A stretch of DNA of 64,000 bases, from positions 53,495-117,494 of the forward strand of contig NZ_NPEV01000010.1 of NCBI RefSeq assembly GCF_003258835.1, given 5' to 3'. Position 1 is the stretch's first letter. Each line of letters starts with the position of its first letter. Of this stretch, positions 17,611 to 25,353 are shown piece after piece. The stretch comes from Rhodobium orientis (lineage in GTDB: Bacteria; Pseudomonadota; Alphaproteobacteria; Rhizobiales; Rhodobiaceae). The notes under the pieces are model-generated. The model searched no databases and had not been told where the DNA came from. It saw nothing but the letters and a program-made list of their open reading frames with translations. The translations under genes and the position numbers were made by a program.

Positions 17611-17718
17611 CTAAAGCGCTTTCCCAAAAAGTTGATAGACTTTTTGGATAAGAAATCGTGTGAAAACAACGGCCTAAAGCATGGTGCGTGTTTCAGGAAA
17701 AACCCACCATGCTTTAGG
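17611..17718. repeat. Two-hairpin palindromic element
   Basis: Two perfect inverted repeats lie side by side: CCAAAAAGT/ACTTTTTGG (17624-17632 and 17639-17647) and CCTAAAGCATGGTG/CACCATGCTTTAGG (17673-17686 and 17705-17718). The leading TAAAGCGCTTTCCC and this two-hairpin plan recall a small mobile or dispersed element I have seen in Rhizobiales intergenic DNA, from memory only. Its right end supplies the TAA of the leftward gene ending at 17714, so it appears to have landed at the end of that gene. Confidence 0.6.
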
Positions 17719-18352
17719 CACGTAGCTTGTCAAAACGATAGGTCAGGGCCGGACCTCCCGGCTGACCATAGGCAAGTTCCGCCGTCACCATGGCGAATGG
17801 TTCGACGAACCGCGCGGTATGCAGGCCGCCGGCTTCCAGCGGCTCGAACCCGATGTCGAGAATGAGCTCGCCCGCAATCTTCTTGGCGCCCGCGTCGTTG
17901 CCGTAAATCAGCAGGTGCGGGCGCGGCTCTTCCGCCTTGCGGGCAAAGACGCCGGCAAAGCTCTCCGACGGGCTGGTGTTGAATGAGGCGACCCAGCGCG
18001 CCTTCGGCCGCATGCGGGCAAGCTCCTCGGCGCCGGACGTCGTCATGCCGACGACGATGTCGGTGTTGCTCTCGTCGAGCGGGACGCAGCAGTTGAGCAC
18101 GACCGCTCCCGCAAGATCGCCGGCCTGTTCCAGAACGTCGTCGATGCGCGACCAGTGGACGGCGAGAAGCAGCGCATCGGCGTCGGTGACGGCCTCCGCG
18201 ACGCTGCCGTGGGCGCCGCCGCAGTCGCGTGCCAGCCGCTCCAGCTTTGCCGGGCTGCGCGAATAGGAAAAGGTCACGTCGTGACCGCAGGTGGCCCAGA
18301 GCCGGCCGAGCTTGGCGCCCATCAGGCCCGATCCGAGGATGCCGATCTTCAT
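17714..18352 (-). CDS. F420/NADP-reductase-like NAD(P)-binding protein
   Basis: A 212-residue Rossmann protein starting MKIGILGSGLMGAKLG, the GxGxxG nucleotide fold of the NADPH-dependent F420 reductase/ProC-like superfamily. It also has VHWSRIDDVLEQ, NCCVPLDE and a later HLLIYGNDAGAKK segment. In bacteria without F420 these act as NAD(P)H oxidoreductases of unknown substrate. ATG 18352 has GGGAAG upstream; the longer frame lacks family similarity. It lies 84 bases behind the CMD-like gene on the same strand, probably in one transcript. Its stop codon lies in the arm of the palindromic element that follows. Confidence 0.82.
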   Translation of the reverse strand: MKIGILGSGLMGAKLGRLWATCGHDVTFSYSRSPAKLERLARDCGGAHGSVAEAVTDADALLLAVHWSRIDDVLEQAGDLAGAVVLNCCVPLDESNTDIVVGMTTSGAEELARMRPKARWVASFNTSPSESFAGVFARKAEEPRPHLLIYGNDAGAKKIAGELILDIGFEPLEAGGLHTARFVEPFAMVTAELAYGQPGGPALTYRFDKLRA

Positions 18353-18436
18353 CTGTCTTCCCTGTATCGATGTCCGTGAGGGTATCTGTGTCAATGCCAG
18401 CCGGCGGGAATGGGTCTTCCCGCCGGCAATCCCGCT

Positions 18437-19198
18437 TCACTTGGCGCGCGAGGCAAAGACTTCCTTGGCGACCGGAAGGGCGGAAAAGACCTTCGGCCAG
18501 CCGGCATAGAAAGCCAGGTGCGAGAGCATGGCGCCGGCCTCTTCCTGGCTGAGGCCGTTGTCCATCGCCCGGTTCAGGTGGAAGGTCATCTGCTCGGGCT
18601 GGCCGGCGGCGATCAGCGCGGCGACGGTGACGAGGCTGCGGTCGCGCGGCGCCAGCGCCGGGCGCAGCCAGAGGTCGAGGAACAGGAGTTCCTGGGTGTT
18701 GTCGACGATGCCCTGGCTAACCTCGCCATAGGTGCTGGAGACGAATTCCTGGCGCTTGGACTCCGCCTCCTCGTCGAGCGGCAACAGATCCGGCTCGACC
18801 TTGGGCAGGTCTTCCGCTTTGACGCCGCGCTCCTCAAAGACGGGTGCGACGGCCGTGGCGGCGGCGGTGGCGTTGCCCCAGCCGGTGTAGAAGGCAAGGT
18901 GGGTGATGGTCTCGGAAATCTCGGCCGGCGTGACGCCGGCATCGAGCGCCAGCGCGGCGTGGGTGCCGAGCGCCTCGGTCTCGTGCCGGGTCATCAGCGC
19001 CGCGAAGGTGACGAGGGCGCGGTCGCGCGCGGACAGGTTTTCTTTCTGCCAGACGGTGCCGAAGAGGGCCTTCTCGGAATAGGCCTCAAGCGCCGGGGCG
19101 ACGCGGCCGACTTCGCCGGGCAGGGTACGGGTCAACTCCTCGGCAAAGGCGCCCGAACTCATCAACATGAGAACGGAGGCGGCGAGTTGCGTTTTCAT
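18437..19198 (-). CDS. Secreted double carboxymuconolactone-decarboxylase-like protein
   Basis: A 253-residue protein with a signal peptide (cleavage near AFA-EELTR) and two CMD/AhpD-like helical repeats: SARDRALVTFAALMTRHETEALGTH and APRDRSLVTVAALIAAGQPEQ, each followed by LSHLAFYAGWP-type helices. The AhpD CxxC redox pair is absent, so thiol peroxidase-reductase activity is unlikely. Periplasmic export is unusual for this fold. ATG 19198 has AAGGAGAC upstream. A LysR-type palindrome (19285-19299) lies upstream. It heads a probable operon with the F420-like gene. Confidence 0.82.
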   Translation of the reverse strand: MKTQLAASVLMLMSSGAFAEELTRTLPGEVGRVAPALEAYSEKALFGTVWQKENLSARDRALVTFAALMTRHETEALGTHAALALDAGVTPAEISETITHLAFYTGWGNATAAATAVAPVFEERGVKAEDLPKVEPDLLPLDEEAESKRQEFVSSTYGEVSQGIVDNTQELLFLDLWLRPALAPRDRSLVTVAALIAAGQPEQMTFHLNRAMDNGLSQEEAGAMLSHLAFYAGWPKVFSALPVAKEVFASRAK

Positions 19199-19284
19199 CG
19201 GGGTCTCCTTGGTGCGGAACGGTGACCCGATTTATCTGGGGTGTGGAGGAGCCGAGCTTAATGCGCCGATCTCCCAAAGCACTC

Positions 19285-19299
19285 ATGAGGCTGGCTCAT
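19285..19299. promoter_or_regulatory. LysR-type operator, site 3 (CMD-like gene)
   Basis: ATGAG-GCTGG-CTCAT, same arm and spacing as sites 1 and 2, in the 140-base gap between the LysR stop and the CMD-like start (87 bases before the start). Confidence 0.65.
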
Positions 19300-19338
19300 G
19301 AAAGCCCGGGGGCGGTCGCAAAAACCGGTGAAGAGCCG

Positions 19339-20268
19339 TCAGCCGCGCTCCCGGAGGGCGCCGAGCACCACCTCGAAGGCCGAGGACGGCCGCAACCGGC
19401 TCGGATAGTAGAGATGGAAGCCGGGGAAATAGGGCGAATATGTCTCCAGGCAGATCCGAAGGTTGCCCGCCGCAAGGTCCGCCGCCGCGAGGCGTTCCGG
19501 CACCAGGGCGAGCCCGTGACCGTCGAGCGCGGCGCGCAGCACCGGATTGATGGTGTTGAAGCAGGTCTGGCCCTTGACCTTGACGCGGATCTCCTGGCCG
19601 TTCTCGTCCTCGAACTCCCAGGCATAGAGGGCGCCGTGGGTCGACAGGCGCAGATTGATGCAGGCGTGGTCGTCGAGATCCTGCGGCGTCTGGGGCATGC
19701 CCTTGTCGGCGAAATAGTCCGGGGCGCCGACGCAGATCATGCGCTCCTCCGGCCCGATGCGCACGGAGATCATGCCGTCGCTGACCTGCTCGCCATAGCG
19801 CACCCCCGCATCGCATTGCGAGGTGGCAAGATCGGTGAAGCCGTAGTCCATGACGAGTTCGACATTGACGGCGGGATAGTCCTTCAGCACCGGCGACAGC
19901 TTCGGCCAGAGCAGGGTCTCGATGGCATATTCGGTCGCGGCGATCCGCACCGTCCCGGCGGGCTCGGCGCGGCGGTCGTTCAGTGCCTGAAGCCGCGCCT
20001 CGATCTTCTCGAAACACGGATTGATCGTCGCCAGCAGGTCTTCGCCTTCGAGCGTCGGGGCGACCGACCGGGTCGTGCGCGTCAGGAGCCTCAGGCCGAT
20101 GCGCTCCTCCAGCGCCTTGATGGTGTGGCTGAGCGCCGACTGCGACACGTTCAGGCGCGCCGCGGCACGGGTGAAGCTGCGCTCCTCGGCGACCGTGGCC
20201 AGCGCGATCAGGTCGTTGATGTTCTCTTTGAGCATGAGGGAAGCCTTGATCTGGGCGTCGATGATCAT
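19339..20268 (-). CDS. LysR-family regulator of the 16.5-24.3 kb regulon (proposed)
   Basis: A 309-residue LysR protein: winged helix-turn-helix about residues 18-75 (TRAAARLNVSQSALSHTIKALEERIGLRLL) and an effector domain with the usual YFADKG and ACINLRLS segments. ATG 20268 is preceded by GAGGGGAG; a later ATG (residue 12) would give a shorter but typical start. It sits in the middle of a leftward run (cupin, LysR, CMD, F420-like, cupin). A related palindrome, ATGGG-TCCAC-CTCAT, lies 35 bases upstream of its start, consistent with autoregulation. It is the best candidate to bind all seven palindromes; this is inference from position and motif type. Confidence 0.85.
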   Translation of the reverse strand: MIIDAQIKASLMLKENINDLIALATVAEERSFTRAAARLNVSQSALSHTIKALEERIGLRLLTRTTRSVAPTLEGEDLLATINPCFEKIEARLQALNDRRAEPAGTVRIAATEYAIETLLWPKLSPVLKDYPAVNVELVMDYGFTDLATSQCDAGVRYGEQVSDGMISVRIGPEERMICVGAPDYFADKGMPQTPQDLDDHACINLRLSTHGALYAWEFEDENGQEIRVKVKGQTCFNTINPVLRAALDGHGLALVPERLAAADLAAGNLRICLETYSPYFPGFHLYYPSRLRPSSAFEVVLGALRERG

Positions 20269-20302
20269 ATTCGGCTCCCCTCAAGATATATGCGCAAGAG
20301 TC

Positions 20303-20317
20303 ATGGGTCCACCTCAT
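20303..20317. promoter_or_regulatory. LysR-type operator, site 4 (regulator gene)
   Basis: ATGGG-TCCAC-CTCAT differs from the consensus by one base in the left arm and lies just upstream of the LysR start at 20268. It overlaps the region where autoregulation would occur. Confidence 0.5.
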
Positions 20318-20334
20318 TATGCGGCCGAGAGGCG

Positions 20335-20367
20335 GGCCGGAGGGACCCGCCCAACGCTCCTCCGGCC
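20335..20367 (-). terminator. Hairpin after the secreted cupin gene
   Basis: GGCCGGAGG (20335-20343) pairs with CCTCCGGCC (20359-20367) around a 15-base loop, ten bases past the stop of the leftward cupin gene. It could end that transcript before the LysR promoter. No T-run was seen. Confidence 0.45.
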
Positions 20368-20377
20368 GGCACCGGGG

Positions 20378-20857
20378 CTACTCGGCGTATTCGGCGTCGG
20401 TGACGAGATCGCCCCAGATGACGTTCTTGCCGTCTTTGAACTGCTGGACCGCGATATGGGAGACGGCGGTCTTGTCGGTAGCGCCGTGCCAGTGCTCCAC
20501 ACCGGGCGGACACCAGACGACGTCGCCGGCCTGCATGACCTGCCGTTGCTGGCCGCGTTCCTGGACCCAGCCGGTGCCGGAGGTGACGACCAGCATCTGG
20601 CCGGCCGGATGGGTATGCCAGGCGGAGCGGGCCCCCGGCAGGAAGGTCACCTTGCCGGCATTGACGACGAACGGCTCTGTGTTCGGAAAGACCGCCTCGA
20701 TATAGGCGGTGCCGGAAAATTTGTCGGACGGGCCGATGAAGCCTTCCCGGTCGCCCGCTCGGGTGACTTCCATGGACTGGGCCATGGCCGGCGGGGCGGT
20801 GAGGGCGGCGGGGGCGATCAGGCTGAGCCCGATGGCTGCTGCAAAGATACGGGTCAT
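20378..20857 (-). CDS. Secreted cupin-domain protein
   Basis: A 159-residue cupin with a signal peptide (cleavage near AMAQSM). Metal-ligand motifs [13 protein letters not shown] and GVEHWHGA match the cytosolic cupin at 17194, so the two are paralogues in different compartments. ATG 20857 has CAGGAGAC upstream; the longer frame adds a non-family leader. It is divergent from the cyclophilin-like gene at 21127, and two LysR-type palindromes lie in between. Possible roles are oxidation or isomerisation of a small aromatic or electrophile in the periplasm; unproven. Confidence 0.85.
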   Translation of the reverse strand: MTRIFAAAIGLSLIAPAALTAPPAMAQSMEVTRAGDREGFIGPSDKFSGTAYIEAVFPNTEPFVVNAGKVTFLPGARSAWHTHPAGQMLVVTSGTGWVQERGQQRQVMQAGDVVWCPPGVEHWHGATDKTAVSHIAVQQFKDGKNVIWGDLVTDAEYAE

Positions 20858-20980
20858 GACGATGTGTCTCCTGAGGTCGTTGATCGGCCTGGAGGCCTCC
20901 GGCAGCGGGTCGTTCCGTGCCATTTGGTCTAGCTGGGGTTGCCGCCGCGGGATTTAATGCCGCCCGGCCGGGAAGCGCTC

Positions 20981-20995
20981 ATGAAGACGATTCAT
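20981..20995. promoter_or_regulatory. LysR-type operator, site 5 (divergent cupin/cyclophilin)
   Basis: ATGAA-GACGA-TTCAT, the A/T variant of the palindrome, lies in the divergent promoter region nearer the cupin gene (124 bases before its start). Confidence 0.6.
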
Positions 20996-21025
20996 CAGTC
21001 GAAGAATTCCGGTCGCCGGCGATTA

Positions 21026-21040
21026 ATGAGCATGACTCAT
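21026..21040. promoter_or_regulatory. LysR-type operator, site 6 (divergent cupin/cyclophilin)
   Basis: ATGAG-CATGA-CTCAT lies 87 bases upstream of the cyclophilin-like start and 45 bases (start to start) from site 5. Two sites in one divergent region would allow control of both genes. Confidence 0.65.
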
Positions 21041-21126
21041 GAGCGAAAGGCATGCGCGGGGGCTAATCCCCTGCGCAATCGGCCTTACATTTGCTGACAC
21101 AAGCGGACCGCAAAGGAATTTCAGAG

Positions 21127-21591
21127 ATGTCCCAGCAGCGGAGAAGCCCGATCCGGATGGCCCTTGCGGCTGTCCTTCTTCTTCCCGGCCTTGCGTTTGC
21201 TGAGGCCGCAGATTCGGAAACAGCGATGGAGACCGGCATGACGAAGATCACCGTCACCGTTGGCGATGACACGCTCACCGCGACCCTCGACGACACGCCC
21301 GCGGGGCGCGACTTTGCAAAGCTCCTGCCCCTCGACCTCACCCTGAGAGATTTCCACGGCAACGAGAAGATCGCGGACCTGCCGCGGGATCTCGATACCA
21401 CCGGTGCGCCGCCGCGCTATGCCGCCAAGACCGGCGACATCACGCTCTACGCGCCCTGGGGCAACATCGCGATCTTCTACAAACCCTTCCAGGCATCGAG
21501 CGGTCTTGTCCGCCTCGGCAGCTTCGACGGGCCGATCGACGTGCTGGTCAGGGATGAGCCTTTCCCGGTCCGCATCGAACTGGCCGACTGA
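21127..21591 (+). CDS. Secreted cyclophilin-like protein
   Basis: A 154-residue protein with a signal peptide (near AFA-EAADS) and a cyclophilin-like beta-barrel domain: LTATLDDTPAGRDFAKLLPL, then APWGNIAIFYKP and a closing LVRLGSFDG. The family has the fold of peptidyl-prolyl isomerases but not their catalytic Arg, and its function is not established. ATG 21127 has AAAGGA about ten bases upstream. It is under sites 5 and 6 of the putative LysR regulon; a paralogue lies at 23692. The two oxidoreductase genes that follow could be read through. Confidence 0.82.
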   Translation: MSQQRRSPIRMALAAVLLLPGLAFAEAADSETAMETGMTKITVTVGDDTLTATLDDTPAGRDFAKLLPLDLTLRDFHGNEKIADLPRDLDTTGAPPRYAAKTGDITLYAPWGNIAIFYKPFQASSGLVRLGSFDGPIDVLVRDEPFPVRIELAD

Positions 21592-21644
21592 CCGATTGGT
21601 GCGCCGGCGTGCCGGTGCAAACGAGAAAAACAAGGAGCACATAC

Positions 21645-22787
21645 GTGACACAGGGGAAAATCAGGGTCGGGATCATCGGCCTCAAGCCCGGCTCGAGCTG
21701 GGCCGGCGTCGCCCATGTCCCGTCGCTGCAGGCGCTGGCCGACGACTTCGTCATTGCCGGCGTTGCCAACAGCAATCTCGACAGCAGCGAGGCCGCCGCA
21801 GCGGCGCTCGGCATCCCGCATGCGTTCGCCAATGCACACGATCTTATCGCCTCGCCGGAAATCGACGCCGTCACCGTGACGATCACGGTGCCGCAGCATC
21901 TCGCCGTGGTAAAGGCCGCGCTTGAGGCCGGCAAGCACGTCTATTGCGAGGCGCCGCTCGGCAACGGGCTCAAAGAGGCCGAGGAAATGGCCGCGCTCGC
22001 CCGCGACAAGGGCGTCGTTGCCGTCGTCGGCCTGCAGGCTCGCGTCGCGCCGGAGGTGTTCCATCTGCGCAAGCTCCTGGATGACGGTTATGTCGGCCGC
22101 GTGCTCTCCTCCAGCCTTTCCGGCTGGGGCGGCAACTGGGGCCAGACGACGAGCAACGTCGCCCGCCTCGGCTACCTGCTCGACAATGCCAACGGCGCCA
22201 CCATGCTGACCATCCCGCTCGGCCATACGCTCGCCGCGCTGCGCGACGTGCTCGGCGACGTCACTGAGGTCTCGGCGCTGCTGGATACCCGCGTGCCTGA
22301 GGTCCGCTCCGAGGATGACGGCAGCATGCTGACCATGACCGCGCCGGACCAGATCCTTCTCATCGCGCGGCTGGAGAGCGGTGCGCCGCTCTCCGTCCAC
22401 TACCAGGGCGGCATGCCGAACGGCACGGAAGGCTTCGTCTGGGACATCCACGGCACGGAGGGCGACATCCGCGTCACGGCGTCCTTCGGCCACGGCCAGA
22501 TGGCAAAGCTTTCGCTCGCCGGCGCAAAGACCGGGGCGGGTACCCTGTCGCCGATCGAGGTGCCGGTAGCCTGTGCCGAGGGCCTGACCCCGGACCCGGT
22601 TCCCGGCAACGTCGCCCGCAACTACGCCCGGATGGCCCGGGACATCAAGACCGGCAGCCGCAGCGCCTCGACCTTCGACGACGGCGTCGGCGTCCAGCGG
22701 CTGATCGATGCCATCGAAGAATCCTCCCGGTCGGGCGCGCGCGTCACGCTCGCGCCGTCGAACCGGGCCCTGCCGCTGCCCGAATGA
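21645..22787 (+). CDS. Gfo/Idh/MocA-family oxidoreductase
   Basis: A 380-residue NAD(P)-dependent oxidoreductase. The Rossmann start is IRVGIIGLKPGSSWAG, and the family Glu-x-Pro-like segment appears as CEAPLGNGLKEAEEMA, with Ala in place of the common Lys of EKP. A C-terminal beta-sheet domain follows. The missing Lys would affect catalysis in many members, so substrate and direction are uncertain. GTG 21645 is chosen because AAGGAG precedes it by seven bases. It follows the cyclophilin-like gene by 53 bases and precedes an SDR by 33, forming a probable rightward operon. Confidence 0.85.
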   Translation: MTQGKIRVGIIGLKPGSSWAGVAHVPSLQALADDFVIAGVANSNLDSSEAAAAALGIPHAFANAHDLIASPEIDAVTVTITVPQHLAVVKAALEAGKHVYCEAPLGNGLKEAEEMAALARDKGVVAVVGLQARVAPEVFHLRKLLDDGYVGRVLSSSLSGWGGNWGQTTSNVARLGYLLDNANGATMLTIPLGHTLAALRDVLGDVTEVSALLDTRVPEVRSEDDGSMLTMTAPDQILLIARLESGAPLSVHYQGGMPNGTEGFVWDIHGTEGDIRVTASFGHGQMAKLSLAGAKTGAGTLSPIEVPVACAEGLTPDPVPGNVARNYARMARDIKTGSRSASTFDDGVGVQRLIDAIEESSRSGARVTLAPSNRALPLPE

Positions 22788-22820
22788 GGGCGGCGGACAT
22801 CAGAAACACAGGAGACACCC

Positions 22821-23567
22821 ATGACAGACAACATCACCGGAAAAGTCATCGTCATCACCGGCGCGTCCAGCGGCATGGGCGAGGCCACCGCCCGTGACCT
22901 CGCCGCCAAGGGCGCCAAGGTCGCGCTCGGCGCCCGCCGCGCCGATCGGCTCGAGGCGCTGGTGAAAGACATCAAGGACGCCGGCGGCGAGGCCGTTGCC
23001 GTCGCCACCGACGTCACCAAGCTGGACGAGGTCCAGAAGCTCGTCGACACCGCCAAGGAAGCCTTCGGCCGCGTCGACGTCATCTTCAACAATGCCGGCC
23101 TGATGCCGTTGTCGCCTCTGGAAAGCCTGAAGATCGACGAGTGGAACCAGATGATCGACGTCAACATGAAGGGAACGCTCTACGGCATCGCCGCCGTGCT
23201 GCCGATCTTCAAGGAGCAGAAGTCCGGCCAGGTCATCAACGTCTCGTCGGTCTACGGGCACAAGACGGTGGCGACCGGCGCCGTCTACTGCGCGACCAAG
23301 CACGCGGTGCGCTCGCTGTCCGAGGGCCTGCGCCAGGAGGTGAAGCCCTATAATGTGCGCGTGACGGTGATCTCGCCGGGCGCGGTCGACACCGAGCTGA
23401 CCCAGCACATCTCCGAGCCGGAACTCGGCGACAATGTGCGCGACCTCGTCAAGAAGATCGCGGTGCCGGCGACCACCATGGCCGACATGGTCGCCTTCGC
23501 CATCTCCCAGCCGGAGAATGTCGACGTCAGCGAAATCCTGTTCCGCCCGACCGTCCAGCCCGAATAA
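22821..23567 (+). CDS. Short-chain dehydrogenase/reductase
   Basis: A 248-residue classical [13 protein letters not shown] nucleotide motif, NNAGLMP, catalytic Ser in NVSSVYG and Tyr-x3-Lys in YCATK. It resembles the YdfG/serine-dehydrogenase-like cytosolic group and probably uses NADP (Arg-rich ARRADRLE after the second strand). ATG 22821 has AGGAGACA upstream. It is the last gene of the rightward unit starting at 21127. Confidence 0.9.
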   Translation: MTDNITGKVIVITGASSGMGEATARDLAAKGAKVALGARRADRLEALVKDIKDAGGEAVAVATDVTKLDEVQKLVDTAKEAFGRVDVIFNNAGLMPLSPLESLKIDEWNQMIDVNMKGTLYGIAAVLPIFKEQKSGQVINVSSVYGHKTVATGAVYCATKHAVRSLSEGLRQEVKPYNVRVTVISPGAVDTELTQHISEPELGDNVRDLVKKIAVPATTMADMVAFAISQPENVDVSEILFRPTVQPE

Positions 23568-23629
23568 GAGGCGGACCGGTCTTTGGTCGCCTCCTCCCAC
23601 GGCCAAAAGACCCGAAGACCGCAGCCTCG

Positions 23630-23661
23630 CAGCCGCCGGAGCCATCGTGCTTCGGCGGCTG
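23630..23661 (+). terminator. Hairpin between convergent SDR and cyclophilin-like genes
   Basis: CAGCCGCCG (23630-23638) pairs with CGGCGGCTG (23653-23661), followed by TTTGCG. It can serve as a two-way terminator for the convergent genes ending at 23567 and 23692. Confidence 0.5.
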
Positions 23662-23691
23662 TTTGCGTTCGCGCGAGGAAATTGTGCCGGG

Positions 23692-24156
23692 TCAGCGGAC
23701 GACGTCGATCGTCACCGATCCTTCGAGCTTTTTGAGCTCTTCCGCCGACGCATCGTACTTGCCGATATGCGGCGTCTGTTTGGAGAAGGCGGTGCCGGAG
23801 GCGTTGTAGTAGAAGCCGAGATTGCCCCAGGGCACGAAATAGATGAGATCGCCGTCTTCCGGGTCGGAGCCCGGAGTGTCCTCGAGCTTCAGCTTGCGCG
23901 GCAGATAGCCGATCTTTTCGCGTCCGGCATATTCCTTGAAGTCGATGGTGAGCGGCAGCATCGACAGGAAATCGCGCACCGCCGGCGTGTCGGCCCCGAT
24001 CGTCACGTCGACAGAGGTCTTTTCGGAGCTGAACTGCACGACGGTGCCGACGACCTCGCTGCTGTCTTGGCTTTGCGCCGACAAGACAGATGCGCCGGCA
24101 AAGGTGAGGCCGGCGACCAGCACCACAGCGGCGAGTTTGCGGAAGATGTCAGCCAT
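23692..24156 (-). CDS. Second secreted cyclophilin-like protein
   Basis: A 154-residue protein with a signal peptide (near LSAQSQD), related to the 21127 protein: ADTPAVRDFLSMLPL and VPWGNLGFYYNASGT occupy equivalent places. The two were probably duplicated. ATG 24156 has AGGGAGCA upstream, and an ATGAA-N5-TTCAT palindrome lies 134 bases upstream, so it is in the same proposed regulon. Confidence 0.82.
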   Translation of the reverse strand: MADIFRKLAAVVLVAGLTFAGASVLSAQSQDSSEVVGTVVQFSSEKTSVDVTIGADTPAVRDFLSMLPLTIDFKEYAGREKIGYLPRKLKLEDTPGSDPEDGDLIYFVPWGNLGFYYNASGTAFSKQTPHIGKYDASAEELKKLEGSVTIDVVR

Positions 24157-24289
24157 GTCGTGCTCCCTGTCACTACGTCTTGAAAGGTTCGCCGGTGCGG
24201 CGCGTCTATCTGCCGGCCGGACCCGATGTTTCGCGACGAGGGTAACGGATAGGGCGCGCAGAGATTAGTCTCCGTCCATGCATGAGGTC

Positions 24290-24304
24290 ATGAACGCGCT
24301 TCAT
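24290..24304. promoter_or_regulatory. LysR-type operator, site 7 (second cyclophilin-like gene)
   Basis: ATGAA-CGCGC-TTCAT, the same variant as site 5, lies between the methyltransferase stop and the cyclophilin-like start. A further ATGAGGTCATGAA overlaps its left side. Confidence 0.6.
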
Positions 24305-24366
24305 GAATGTTCGCTCAAGCGCCGGCCACGCTGATCGGGCAGGCAGGAAGCCGTCCCGCCGCTCGC

Positions 24367-24990
24367 TCAGGCGGCTTCCATGACGCAGAGCTTGCAGGAG
24401 TAGTTCTCCTTGTCGTGGTAGGGCGCCGTGGTGATGGCGCAGGCGCGGATATGTTCCGCCGCCTTCATGGCCTCGATCTGACTTGCGTAGGCGTCCTTGT
24501 CCCAGACGTTCTCGTGCACCGTGACGACGACCGGCGCGCCGGGCTTGGCAACGCGGGCCAGTTCGGCGAGCGCATCCGGGCGCACGTGCCCGCTGGTGAA
24601 GACGCCGACGCTGATGACGCCGTCGAAGCTGTTGTCCGCGATCTCCAGCGGCCGCGTCAGGTCGGCCTCGCGAAGCGTGCTGTAGACGTCCTTTTTCGCG
24701 GCGGCGTCCAGCATGTCGGCGCTGAGGTCGATGCCGTGAAGGTCGGCATCGGTGCGCTTGGCCAGCTCCTGCCCGACGAGGCCGGTGCCGCAGCCGGCAT
24801 CGAGCACACGGTCGCTGTCGCAAAGGGATTTCGCCAGCACGTCCGCGGCAATCGCCGGCGCCACATAGCCCATCCCTTCCAGCGTGTCCCGATCGTAGGC
24901 GTCGGCCCAGTCGGCATAGAGGCGGCGGATCTCTTCCGGGTCGCCGGAGAGCTCATAGGCGCGCTTCAAGAGCGGATTGTTCGGCTCCAT
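24367..24990 (-). CDS. Class I SAM-dependent methyltransferase
   Basis: A 207-residue cytosolic methyltransferase. The SAM-binding motif is VLDAGCGTGLVGQELA, followed by the acidic HGIDLSADML and a later VISVGVFTSGHV. It ends with an unusual YSCKLCVMEAA Cys pair. ATG 24990 has GAGGGAAA upstream. It is divergent from the chrR unit but has no copy of the TGATCC-N16-CGTA element upstream, so it may be regulated separately. The acceptor is not recognisable. Confidence 0.88.
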   Translation of the reverse strand: MEPNNPLLKRAYELSGDPEEIRRLYADWADAYDRDTLEGMGYVAPAIAADVLAKSLCDSDRVLDAGCGTGLVGQELAKRTDADLHGIDLSADMLDAAAKKDVYSTLREADLTRPLEIADNSFDGVISVGVFTSGHVRPDALAELARVAKPGAPVVVTVHENVWDKDAYASQIEAMKAAEHIRACAITTAPYHDKENYSCKLCVMEAA

Positions 24991-25069
24991 GACAGATTTC
25001 CCTCTAGTTGTCTGATTGCGACGAAACCTAGTCAGAAATCGACAAGTATGCAAATCGACCGGCCGCCGC

Positions 25070-25093
25070 GCCGCCGCGATGGCGGCTTTTTTT
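25070..25093 (+). terminator. Intrinsic terminator in the methyltransferase/chrR gap
   Basis: GCCGCC (25070-25075) pairs with GGCGGC (25081-25086), followed by seven T. It reads on the plus strand but no plus-strand gene lies upstream, so it either ends a short leader or antisense RNA from the methyltransferase promoter region, or shields the chrR promoter from read-through. Confidence 0.7.
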
Positions 25094-25156
25094 GGGAACT
25101 TGAAACGTCTCTGGGACCGCCGCGGAGCCAGTGGTCTGCGGAACCCGGTGGAAAAC

Positions 25157-25182
25157 TGATCCGATGGCGCCGTTCGCGCGTA
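25157..25182 (+). promoter_or_regulatory. ECF sigma-factor promoter candidate for chrR
   Basis: TGATCC-N16-CGTA. The same two words at the same spacing occur in front of the FAD oxidase gene and the DUF2177 gene. They resemble what I recall as the -35/-10 of the RpoE/ChrR (ECF11) sigma group. Transcription would begin about 25190 and give a 5' leader of roughly 165 bases before chrR. The gap 24991-25353 otherwise holds the terminator before it and the hairpin after it. Confidence 0.6.
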
Positions 25183-25270
25183 ATCAGGAGACAGTAACAG
25201 ACCCGAAGGCCCCTTTGGATCGCATCTCCGGTTTTCCTCCCGCCGGAGCGGGCGAACCGACGCGGGGGCA

Positions 25271-25317
25271 CCCCCGCCAATGACCGGCCGGCTGCGGCGG
25301 CGGCCGGTCGGCGGGGG
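25271..25317 (+). other. Long stem-loop in the chrR leader
   Basis: CCCCCGCC (25271-25278) pairs with GGCGGGGG (25310-25317), and inside it, after an AAT bulge, GACCGGCCG (25282-25290) pairs with CGGCCGGTC (25301-25309). The seventeen-pair stem ends 36 bases before the ATG and would lie in the chrR 5' leader. The start codon has only a weak ribosome site, so structure may limit translation. Confidence 0.6.
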
Positions 25318-25353
25318 AACCGGGTCGACGAACAAGCGTTGAGACGTAGCGTA

